Shown in pieces: positions 41,099 through 48,714 of a DNA stretch of 64,000 nt. Below the pieces are notes generated by a model. It was not told the origin of the DNA, searched no databases, and was given only the letters and a program-made list of their open reading frames with translations. The DNA is from FEN-1322 sp041663425 (lineage in GTDB: Bacteria; Omnitrophota; Gorgyraeia; 2-01-FULL-45-10). The DNA lies in the NCBI GenBank assembly GCA_041663425.1, contig JBAYMS010000004.1, positions 3,206 through 67,205 of the forward strand, given 5' to 3'. Within the stretch, counting starts at the first letter, position 1. The number at the start of each line of letters is the position of its first letter. A program made the translations under genes and the position numbers.

Positions 41099-41915
41099 TA
41101 TGAGCCTTGCAAAAAGAATATCGACCAGCGGTCTTGTCCTGGCGCTGGTGGGAACTGTTGTATTCCTGTCCCCTAACTGGGTTTTTTCGCTCCTGGCTTC
41201 TGTGATGATAGGCATAGCGCTTGTTGAGTTTTTCAGCCTAGTGGAAAAGAAGGGCATATTTGTTTACAAGTATATCGGAGTCGCCATTGGGATGTGCGTT
41301 CCTCTTATAATAAATTTTCAGATGGGCGGAGAAGGATATTTTACTCTCGAACCTTTCTTTATAGTCATAGCATGTATGTTCATTTTTGTCCTTCAATTCA
41401 CACGACGTGACAGCTCTCAGGCCTTGGCGAGTATTGCCATAACGCTCTTCGGACTTCTTTACATCGGATGGTTTTTCTCGTTTTTTATAAAACTTAAATT
41501 TTTACCCAACGGTGCATTGCTGGTGGCCTTCCTGGTCCTTGTGACCAAAATGGGCGATGTGGGCGCCTATCTTGTAGGGAATGCGCTAGGCAAACATAGC
41601 CTTATCCCCAGGATAAGTCCGCACAAGACAATAGAGGGCACCGTAGGCGGGCTGGCATTCAGCATAATGAGCGCGGTAGCTTCTAAGAGTTTTCTTCCGC
41701 ATTTTCCATATGGACATCTGGTAGTGTTGGGTGCTCTTCTGGGGATACTTGCTCAGGTCGGCGATCTGGCGGAGTCGCTTCTGAAAAGGGATTGCGGAGT
41801 AAAAGACTCGGGCGGTATATTACCGGGTTTCGGCGGCATGCTGGATCTTATCGATAGCCTGCTCTTCACAACCCCTATTTTCTATTTTTATATTGTGGTG
41901 CTGATAAAACAATGA
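41088..41915 (+). CDS. cdsA: Phosphatidate cytidylyltransferase
   Basis: This 275-residue polytopic membrane enzyme makes CDP-diacylglycerol from phosphatidate and CTP. About seven hydrophobic segments are visible. The C-terminal signature has SLLKRDCGVKDSGG and LPGFGGMLDLIDS. In the classic enzymes the second part reads PGHGG and DRxD, so His and Arg are replaced by Phe and Leu; the variant is seen in some lineages and may be native. TTG at 41088 has AAGGGAG upstream; ATG at 41100 is the alternative. It overlaps uppS. Confidence 0.9.
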   Translation: MADNMSLAKRISTSGLVLALVGTVVFLSPNWVFSLLASVMIGIALVEFFSLVEKKGIFVYKYIGVAIGMCVPLIINFQMGGEGYFTLEPFFIVIACMFIFVLQFTRRDSSQALASIAITLFGLLYIGWFFSFFIKLKFLPNGALLVAFLVLVTKMGDVGAYLVGNALGKHSLIPRISPHKTIEGTVGGLAFSIMSAVASKSFLPHFPYGHLVVLGALLGILAQVGDLAESLLKRDCGVKDSGGILPGFGGMLDLIDSLLFTTPIFYFYIVVLIKQ

Positions 41916-43066
41916 AAAAGAGAGTCGTTATACTTGGGTCGACCGGATCGATAGGGACAAACGCGCTTAAAGTTATATCCGCTCTTAAAGGTGAATTTGA
42001 AGTGGCGGGACTCTCGGCGGACTCTAATGCTGAGCTTCTTGCGGCGCAGGCGCGATGTTTCAAACCCAGGATGGTCTGTATAGGCAGGGAAGGTCTCTCA
42101 AGTAAAGTTAAGGCCCTGCTGCCGCGCAATGTAAAATTGGTTTCAGGGACGGGTGGTTTAAAAATAATAGCTTCCGAGCTTGAAGCAGATATTGTTGTAA
42201 TGGCGATAGCAGGCACTGCAGCTATCATCCCTCTGATTGAGGCTGTAAAGAATAAAGTGCGCATTGCCCTGGCAAATAAAGAAGCCATCATAAGTGCCGG
42301 ACCTATCGTGACCGCGGTGGCAAAAAAGAGCGGGGCCGAGATAGTACCTGTTGATAGTGAACACAGTGCAATATTCCAATGTCTCGAAGGCAGGCATAAG
42401 GACTTGTCTAAAATATATCTGACTGGAAGCGGCGGGCCGCTTTTGGATGTTAAGGCTGAGAAATTCGACTCCATTGCTAAAAAAGATATGCTGAAGCATC
42501 CGAAGTGGAGCATGGGTGCGAAGATAACAATAGATTCTGCTACTATGATGAATAAGGGTCTGGAGATAATAGAAGCTCATCATCTGTTTGATGTGGGCGA
42601 AGATAAGATAGAGGTTCTGATACATCCCGAAGCTATAATTCACTCTATGGTGGAATTTGCCGACGGTGCTGTTCTGGCGCAGCTTGCGGTTCCGGATATG
42701 CGTATCCCGATCCAGTATGCGCTTACATATCCGGCCAGACGCAAAAATTGCTCAGGGAACGTTAAATTCACCGATATAAAATCTCTCTCGTTTCGTTCGC
42801 CGGACACTAAAAAATTTCCATGTCTTGAGCTGGCGCGCGAGGCGGTGCGTTGCGGTGGAGCTCATCCCGCTGTTTTGTGTGCGGCCGACGAGGAAGTGGT
42901 GCAGGGGTATCTTGCCGGTAAAATAAAGTTTTCAGATATACCCAAAGTTATTGAAAAGGTTGTTTCGGGATATAAAAATACAAAAAAAACAGGTCTTTCT
43001 CTGGATGAAATATTGAATGCTGGAGAATGGGCTAAAGAGGAAGTGAGGAAAATTTGTTATCATTAG
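41912..43066 (+). CDS. dxr: 1-deoxy-D-xylulose 5-phosphate reductoisomerase
   Basis: This 384-residue enzyme commits carbon to MEP-pathway isoprenoids. The NADPH loop is ILGSTGSIGTNALKV, ALANKEAIISAGPIV carries a conserved substrate region, and VDSEHSAIFQCL has the metal-binding acidic residues. KWSMGAKITIDSATMMNKGLE follows. Length is normal. With ispG here and ispH at 58.8 kb, three MEP-pathway enzymes are in the window. It overlaps cdsA by 4 nt. Confidence 0.96.
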   Translation: MKKRVVILGSTGSIGTNALKVISALKGEFEVAGLSADSNAELLAAQARCFKPRMVCIGREGLSSKVKALLPRNVKLVSGTGGLKIIASELEADIVVMAIAGTAAIIPLIEAVKNKVRIALANKEAIISAGPIVTAVAKKSGAEIVPVDSEHSAIFQCLEGRHKDLSKIYLTGSGGPLLDVKAEKFDSIAKKDMLKHPKWSMGAKITIDSATMMNKGLEIIEAHHLFDVGEDKIEVLIHPEAIIHSMVEFADGAVLAQLAVPDMRIPIQYALTYPARRKNCSGNVKFTDIKSLSFRSPDTKKFPCLELAREAVRCGGAHPAVLCAADEEVVQGYLAGKIKFSDIPKVIEKVVSGYKNTKKTGLSLDEILNAGEWAKEEVRKICYH

Positions 43067-44139
43067 CATGTTTTGTGATAGTCCTGGGTGTTCTTGTTCT
43101 GGTTCATGAATTCGGGCATTTCATCGTAGCGAAAAAGCTCGGCGTCCGTGTTGAAAAGTTTTCTATAGGATTCGGACCTAAGCTCTGTTCGGTAAAAAAA
43201 GGGGACACAGAATATCTTCTATCCGCGATACCGCTCGGCGGATATATTAAAATGGCGGGTGAAGATCCCACAGAGGTCAGAGTGGGCGACAAAAGCGAGT
43301 TCCTTTCCAGGAGCGTATACGATCGTTTCAAAATAATATTTGCCGGGCCGCTCCTTAATTATCTTCTGGCCTTTCTTATATTTTCTGTCATATTCATGTT
43401 CGGTTCTCCTACTATGACTACGGAAGTCGGCAGCCTTCTTAAGGATTATCCTGCCCAGGCGCAAGGCATTATGGTGGGCGACAAAATACTGACAGTCGAC
43501 GGTAAAAATGTTAAATACTGGGAGGATATGACGGAGATAATCCATAAGCATATCGAAGGCCCGATGGACATTTCTATCAAAAGAGGCAGTGCTGTTATAG
43601 ATATGAAAATAGCGCCGATTATACGTAAGACGAAAGATATATTTGGGAAAGAGACTACGATCGCGTTAATAGGCGTGGGGCCTTCCCAGAACATTGAAAA
43701 GGTGCGCTATGGCTTTTTTGCTTCCGTGAAAATGGGATTTAATAAATTGATCCAGCTGACAGCGGTTACTTACAAGGCTCTCTGGTCGATCATTACCGGC
43801 AAGCTTTCGTTTAAAGAATCCATGACAGGTCCTATAGGGATTTTTGTTGTGACGGGTCAGGCGGCGAAATTGGGCTTTATATATATTCTGCACCTTATGG
43901 GAATACTGAGCGCGTCTTTGGCTATATTTAATGTCCTGCCTTTCCCGGTCCTTGATGGAGGGCATATACTGTTCTTGGCTATCGAGAAACTGCGCGGAAA
44001 ACCTCTTTCCCTGAAGACTCAGGAAGCTATAATGAATGTAGGTGTAAGCCTGCTGATACTTTTTACGGTTTTTGTTTTCTATAATGACATTGTAAAATTT
44101 GGCATTGCCGACAAAACTATGAAATTGTTTAAACACTAA
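43054..44139 (+). CDS. rseP: Site-2 protease RseP
   Basis: This 361-residue intramembrane zinc metalloprotease has the HExxH motif in VLVHEFGHFIVAKKLGV near residue 21. A PDZ domain (GIMVGDKILTVDGKNVKYWEDM) lies in the middle. The C-terminal LPFPVLDGGHILFLAIEKLRG provides the third zinc ligand region. It cleaves anti-sigma factors or signal-peptide remnants. A TTG start at 43054 overlaps dxr by 13 nt, with GAGG upstream. Gene order with dxr and ispG is ancestral. Confidence 0.94.
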   Translation: MLSLACFVIVLGVLVLVHEFGHFIVAKKLGVRVEKFSIGFGPKLCSVKKGDTEYLLSAIPLGGYIKMAGEDPTEVRVGDKSEFLSRSVYDRFKIIFAGPLLNYLLAFLIFSVIFMFGSPTMTTEVGSLLKDYPAQAQGIMVGDKILTVDGKNVKYWEDMTEIIHKHIEGPMDISIKRGSAVIDMKIAPIIRKTKDIFGKETTIALIGVGPSQNIEKVRYGFFASVKMGFNKLIQLTAVTYKALWSIITGKLSFKESMTGPIGIFVVTGQAAKLGFIYILHLMGILSASLAIFNVLPFPVLDGGHILFLAIEKLRGKPLSLKTQEAIMNVGVSLLILFTVFVFYNDIVKFGIADKTMKLFKH

Positions 44140-44140
44140 T

Positions 44141-45202
44141 ATGGTAGAGCGCAGAAGGACCAGACAGGTAAAGGTGGGCGGTGTAAGGGTCGGCGGCGAT
44201 GCGCCGATTTCGATCCAGTCGATGACGAAGGTCGACACGTCCGACGTAAAAGCCGTCGTTGCTCAGGTTAAGCGGCTTGAAGCGGCAGGGTGTGAGATAA
44301 TCCGCGTCGCAATAAAAGATCTCGATGATGCCGCAGCCGTTAAAGATATAAAAAAGAATATACATATTCCGATAGTCTGCGATATTCATTTTAATTACAA
44401 GCTTGCGCTTAAATGTATAAAGAGCGGTGCTGATAAAATCCGTCTTAATCCCGGCAATATGAGGAATAAGGATGAGATAACGCAGGTCGTGAAAGCCGCT
44501 AAAAAAGCGGGCATACCAATACGGATAGGGCTCAATTCCGGGTCTGTATTTGCCAGGCTGCAGCCCGCTGCGATTAATCAGAAGGTAAGTTTGCCCTCCG
44601 CTCTTATAGGATCTGCACTTGCCTACATCAAAATATTTGAGGATTTAGACTTTCGTGATATAATCGTATCTCTTAAAGCTTCCGACGTCGATACTACTGT
44701 TGAGGCTTACAGGAAGATGGCCAGGCTCTGCGACTATCCGATGCATCTCGGCGTTACGGCATCCGGTTCCTATGATCAGGGAGTGATAAAGTCTTCCATA
44801 GGCCTGGGAGCGCTTCTTCTCGACGGTATAGGTGATACTGTAAGGGTTTCGCTTACTGCTGATCCGGCGGAAGAAGTGATAGCCGCTAAGCGCATACTAA
44901 GTTCGGTGGGATTGCGCAGTTTCGGTCCGGATGTGATATCGTGTCCTACCTGCGGCCGCTGTCAGGTGGACCTGAGTTCTATAGTGAAACAAGTTGAAGA
45001 CGGAGTTAAAGACCTGGGGCAGAAGTTTAAAGGGATCAGGATCGCGGTTATGGGCTGCGAGGTTAACGGTCCCGGCGAAGCGAAAGATGCCGATATCGGG
45101 ATAGCCTTCGGCAGGGCAAGCGGAGTGATATTTAAAAAAGGTAAGATAGTTAAAAAAGTGGATGTAAATAACGCTGTAAAGGAGTTGTTGAAACTATTAT
45201 GA
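44141..45202 (+). CDS. ispG: (E)-4-hydroxy-3-methylbut-2-enyl diphosphate synthase
   Basis: This 353-residue iron-sulfur enzyme makes HMBPP from MEcPP. The TIM-barrel domain starts with RTRQVKVGGVRVGGDAPISIQSMTK. The [4Fe-4S] ligands are the cysteines in SCPTCGRCQVDL near residue 268 and MGCEVNGPGEAKDADIG near 305. Length is the short bacterial type. It starts 1 nt after rseP and overlaps proS by 4 nt. Confidence 0.96.
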   Translation: MVERRRTRQVKVGGVRVGGDAPISIQSMTKVDTSDVKAVVAQVKRLEAAGCEIIRVAIKDLDDAAAVKDIKKNIHIPIVCDIHFNYKLALKCIKSGADKIRLNPGNMRNKDEITQVVKAAKKAGIPIRIGLNSGSVFARLQPAAINQKVSLPSALIGSALAYIKIFEDLDFRDIIVSLKASDVDTTVEAYRKMARLCDYPMHLGVTASGSYDQGVIKSSIGLGALLLDGIGDTVRVSLTADPAEEVIAAKRILSSVGLRSFGPDVISCPTCGRCQVDLSSIVKQVEDGVKDLGQKFKGIRIAVMGCEVNGPGEAKDADIGIAFGRASGVIFKKGKIVKKVDVNNAVKELLKLL

Positions 45203-46896
45203 AATGGACAGAAGCGCTGATACCTACATTAAAAGAAGACCCGCAGGACGCAGAGGTTATAAGTCATAAACTTATGGTGCGCGGCGGTTTTGTAAGGAAA
45301 CTTGTCTCAGGGGCATATTCGTATCTTCCCCTCGGTGTCCGAGTTCTGCATAAAGTCGAAAATATTATCAGGGAGGAATTGGATTCTGTAGGAGCCCAGG
45401 AAGTGCTTTTACCGGCTATCCATCCGCCGGAAATATGGAAGAAGACGGGCCGCTACGATGTCCTTGGGCCGGTTTTGATAAAATTTAAGGACCGGCATGG
45501 CAAAGAATGCGTTCTCGGTCCGACACATGAAGAAATAATAACTGATCTCGTTGCAAATAATGTTAAATCCTACAAAGAGCTGCCGGCGATATTATACCAG
45601 ATACAGACTAAATTCCGCGATGAGCCGAGGCCGCGATTCGGCATTATGAGGACGAGTGAATTCATAATGAAGGATGCTTATAGTTTCGATTGCGATGTCG
45701 AGGGGCTGGAAAAGAGCTATAAGAAGATGTTCGATGCTTATTGCAGGATATTTGAACGATGCGGCCTGCCATACGTCGCGGTAGAGGCGGATCCCGGCAT
45801 GATGGGCGGTAATATGTCTCACGAGTTCATGGTTCCCACACCTGCCGGTGAAGACAGGATAGTTATCTGCGATAAATGTAAATACTCTGCGAGCACGGAA
45901 GTGGCAAAATGCAAAGAGCCAGGTGCACCGTCGAAAGAGAAGAGGATGCCGATAGCGGAAGTCGAAACACCCGGCATAACGACTATAGAAAAAGTCTCCG
46001 AGCTTTTGCAGGTAGGAGCGGAAAAGCTTGTCAAGACGTTGATATATAAATACGACGGCAAGCCCGTAGCTATACTTTTGCGCGGTGATCATGAGGCCAA
46101 CGAGGCCAAGATAAAAAACTACCTGAAATGCGTATCTCTGGAACTGGCAGACGCAAAGACCGTGGAAGAAGCTACCGGAGCCAGCGTTGGATTCGCGGGG
46201 CCGGTAAAATTAAGAAATACACGCATAATCGCGGACAACAGCGTAAAGGGCATGGTGAATTTTATAACAGGAGCCAATAAGAACGACGCTCATCTTATAA
46301 ATGTAAATATCGATAGAGATTTTGAGACGAAGGAATTCGGCGACCTCAGGATGATCACGGAAGCCGATGGCTGTCCGGCGTGCGGAAAAACTATACAGAT
46401 AAAACAGGCTATAGAGATCGGGCATACTTTTAAGCTTGGCACAAAATATTCTGAAGTGCTCTCGGCCAAGTTTCTGGACAAGGACGGCACTGAGAAGCCG
46501 GCTATCATGGGTTGCTATGGCATAGGCGTCAACAGAATCATGGCCAGCCTTATAGAAACATCCAATGACAAAGACGGCATTATATGGCCGTCGTCAATTG
46601 CGCCGTATCGTATAATAATTCTGGCGTTAAACATGGAAGATAAGAAGGTTAAGTCGCTTTCCGAAGAAATTTACAATATGCTTACTAAGGCAGGCTGCGA
46701 TGTCCTTTTCGATGACCGTAATGAGTCTGCAGGTGTTAAATTTAAAGACGCCGACCTTATAGGCATCCCTACCAAGATAATTGTAGGGTCAAAGAACGCC
46801 AAAAAGGGAATAGCTGAAGTTAAGGACCGAAAAACCGGCAAGGTGGAGGAAATGAAGCCGGAAGACGAAGTTTTCTGCGTTCGCGCCATGCAATGA
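45199..46896 (+). CDS. proS: Prolyl-tRNA synthetase (bacterial type, with editing domain)
   Basis: This 565-residue class II synthetase charges tRNA-Pro. Motif blocks are GAYSYLPLGVRVLHKVENIIREE, GPTHEEIITDLV, KFRDEPRPRFGIMRTSEFIMKDAYSF and, in the C-terminal half, GCYGIGVNRIMASLIE. A central insertion (~225-400) is the INS mis-acylation editing domain, as in bacterial ProS. It ends with the anticodon-binding domain. The next gene, rimP, begins after a promoter and leader at 46.9-47.0 kb. Confidence 0.95.
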   Translation: MKWTEALIPTLKEDPQDAEVISHKLMVRGGFVRKLVSGAYSYLPLGVRVLHKVENIIREELDSVGAQEVLLPAIHPPEIWKKTGRYDVLGPVLIKFKDRHGKECVLGPTHEEIITDLVANNVKSYKELPAILYQIQTKFRDEPRPRFGIMRTSEFIMKDAYSFDCDVEGLEKSYKKMFDAYCRIFERCGLPYVAVEADPGMMGGNMSHEFMVPTPAGEDRIVICDKCKYSASTEVAKCKEPGAPSKEKRMPIAEVETPGITTIEKVSELLQVGAEKLVKTLIYKYDGKPVAILLRGDHEANEAKIKNYLKCVSLELADAKTVEEATGASVGFAGPVKLRNTRIIADNSVKGMVNFITGANKNDAHLINVNIDRDFETKEFGDLRMITEADGCPACGKTIQIKQAIEIGHTFKLGTKYSEVLSAKFLDKDGTEKPAIMGCYGIGVNRIMASLIETSNDKDGIIWPSSIAPYRIIILALNMEDKKVKSLSEEIYNMLTKAGCDVLFDDRNESAGVKFKDADLIGIPTKIIVGSKNAKKGIAEVKDRKTGKVEEMKPEDEVFCVRAMQ

Positions 46897-46904
46897 GATT
46901 TCCC

Positions 46905-46933
46905 TTGACAATAATATGATATTATAGTATAAA
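46905..46933 (+). promoter_or_regulatory. Near-consensus promoter of the rimP-nusA-infB operon
   Basis: TTGACA (46905-46910), a 17-bp spacer and TATAAA (46928-46933) are close to sigma70 consensus. Initiation near 46940 would give a ~70-nt leader for rimP, which contains the terminator-like hairpin at 46958-46990. Confidence 0.8.
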
Positions 46934-46940
46934 TGTTTAT

Positions 46941-46990
46941 ACTTTCTTGAAAGGGGGAAAGTGGGTTTATTAAAATAGACCCACTTTTTT
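46941..46990 (+). promoter_or_regulatory. Terminator/antiterminator-like leader of rimP-nusA-infB
   Basis: Arms AAAGTGGGT (46958-46966) and ACCCACTTT (46979-46987) form a 9-bp stem followed by a T-run to 46990, a textbook intrinsic terminator between promoter and gene. ACTTTC (46941-46946) can instead pair with GAAAGT (46957-46962), the left side of that stem. The two pairings exclude each other, the layout of a transcription attenuator. Control by NusA or translation factors is inference from other nusA operons. Confidence 0.7.
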
Positions 46991-47011
46991 ATTGGTTTTA
47001 AAGGTAAAAAC

Positions 47012-47464
47012 ATGGAAATCACAGAACAGGTTAACTCTTTAATCGAAAGCTATTTACAAGAAAATGGTATAGAGCTTGTCGAGATAATCTATAGGCGTGA
47101 ACAAGGCGGCATGGTATTAAGGCTTCTTGTTGACACTCCTAATGGCATAACTGTCGATGAATGCGAAAAGCTGAACAATTTTTTGAGTGAAGCCCTTGAT
47201 AAAGAAGAGGTTGTGGCGGACCATTTTCTGCTTGAAGTTGCTTCGCCCGGCCTTGATAGGGCGTTGGTTACTGATAAGGATTTTGCAAGGGTCATGGGTA
47301 AGGAATTAGACGTAAGTATGTATGAGCCTATAGATGGAAAAAGAGAGCATCAGGGGAAGCTTTTAGGTATGGACCGGGAAAACATTGTAATAGAATCAAA
47401 CGGTGTCAGCATAGTTATCCCGAGGACTAAAATAGCGAAAGCAAAACTTAAGATAGAATTTTAG
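47012..47464 (+). CDS. rimP: Ribosome maturation factor RimP
   Basis: This 150-residue protein assists 30S subunit maturation. The family block LRLLVDTPNGITVDECEKLNNFL (residues ~34-56) and the loop LLEVASPGLDRALVTDKDFARVMG are clear, followed by the SH3-like C-terminal half. Length is typical. It opens the rimP-nusA-infB operon, behind the promoter and attenuator-like leader at 46.9-47.0 kb; AAAGG precedes the ATG. Confidence 0.92.
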   Translation: MEITEQVNSLIESYLQENGIELVEIIYRREQGGMVLRLLVDTPNGITVDECEKLNNFLSEALDKEEVVADHFLLEVASPGLDRALVTDKDFARVMGKELDVSMYEPIDGKREHQGKLLGMDRENIVIESNGVSIVIPRTKIAKAKLKIEF

Positions 47465-47484
47465 GTAATGGAGAGGCGGACAAA

Positions 47485-48714
47485 ATGAACGAAGAACTAT
47501 TGACGGTGCTGGAACATATAGAGCGTGAAAAAGGTATAGATAAAGAGTTTTTATTTAAAGCTATAGAATCTGCCCTTACGAGCGCGGCAAAGAAGATCGT
47601 GGGAAATAAAGAAGCAGATGTTGTGGCTACTATAGACAGATCCACTGGTTCGATAAAGATCCTGAGCGAAGGTAAAGAGGTTAAATCGGAAGAATTTGGC
47701 AGAATTGCCGCCCAGACCGCCAAGCAGGTTATAATCCAGAAGATACGTGAGGCGGAACGCGATATAGTTTTTGACGACTACCAGAAGAGGCTTGGCACGA
47801 TAACGAGCGGTTCTGTTCATAGGTTTGAAAAGGGCGATATTGTAATCGACCTCGGTAAGACCGAAGGCATACTGCCGAAGTCGCAGCAGTGCCCCAAGGA
47901 TCGCTATAAACAGGGTGACAGGGTAAGGGTTCTCATACAAGAAGTGACCAAGACTTCGCATGGGCCGCAGATAATACTTTCGAGAGCTGACCCGATGTTC
48001 GTTAAGAAATTATTTGAGATCGAAGTCCCTGAGATAACGGAAAGCATCGTCGAGGTGCGGTCTATATCCAGAGAGGCCGGTGAGAGGACGAAGATTGCCG
48101 TATGGTCAAAGGACGAGAAGGTTGATGCGGTAGGGGCCTGTGTGGGCATGAGGGGCTCTCGCGTAAAAGATATCGTCCGCGAACTTCAGGGGGAGCGTGT
48201 TGATATAGTCAGATGGAGCGACGATCTGCGTGAATATGTAAAGGCTGCGCTTTCTCCGACGGAAATTTCTGAGATAAAGATAGATAAAACAACGAAGAAG
48301 ATTGAAGTTGTAGTGCCTGATGACCAGCTTTCCATAGGGATAGGCAAGCACGGACAGAATATAAGACTTGCTTCCCGTCTCATAGGGTGGGAAATGGATA
48401 TCCGCGGTAAGGAAGAGAAGAAAAAGGAAACCGAGGCTGCGGCAAAGGCTAAAGCTGAAGAGGTTAAGGTCGAAGCAGTTGAGGCTCAACCGGAAGTGAA
48501 AACTGCGGAGGAAGTTGTTGTATCCGGAGCTGACATTACAACGCTCGACGGGATAGGTCCGAAAGTGGCGAAAATATTAAAAGCGGCTGGATATGATACG
48601 GTCGATAAAATAAAAAGCCTTACCGCAGAAGAGCTTATTAAGCTCGAGGGTATCGGCGAAAAGACGGCAGAAAAAATATTGAACTCCGCAAAAGAAGGCT
48701 TAACAAAGGAATAA
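47485..48714 (+). CDS. nusA: Transcription termination/antitermination factor NusA
   Basis: This 409-residue RNA polymerase-binding factor has an N-terminal NusA domain (1-~125), an S1 domain (~130-200, SVHRFEKGDIVIDLGKTEGILP) and two KH domains (~210-340; VGACVGMRGSRVKDIVREL and IGIGKHGQNIRLAS). After a Lys/Glu/Ala-rich linker, a C-terminal helix-hairpin-helix segment (DGIGPKVAKILKAAGYDTVDKI and GIGEKTAEKIL) replaces the acidic repeats of E. coli NusA. It lies directly before infB. Confidence 0.95.
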   Translation: MNEELLTVLEHIEREKGIDKEFLFKAIESALTSAAKKIVGNKEADVVATIDRSTGSIKILSEGKEVKSEEFGRIAAQTAKQVIIQKIREAERDIVFDDYQKRLGTITSGSVHRFEKGDIVIDLGKTEGILPKSQQCPKDRYKQGDRVRVLIQEVTKTSHGPQIILSRADPMFVKKLFEIEVPEITESIVEVRSISREAGERTKIAVWSKDEKVDAVGACVGMRGSRVKDIVRELQGERVDIVRWSDDLREYVKAALSPTEISEIKIDKTTKKIEVVVPDDQLSIGIGKHGQNIRLASRLIGWEMDIRGKEEKKKETEAAAKAKAEEVKVEAVEAQPEVKTAEEVVVSGADITTLDGIGPKVAKILKAAGYDTVDKIKSLTAEELIKLEGIGEKTAEKILNSAKEGLTKE

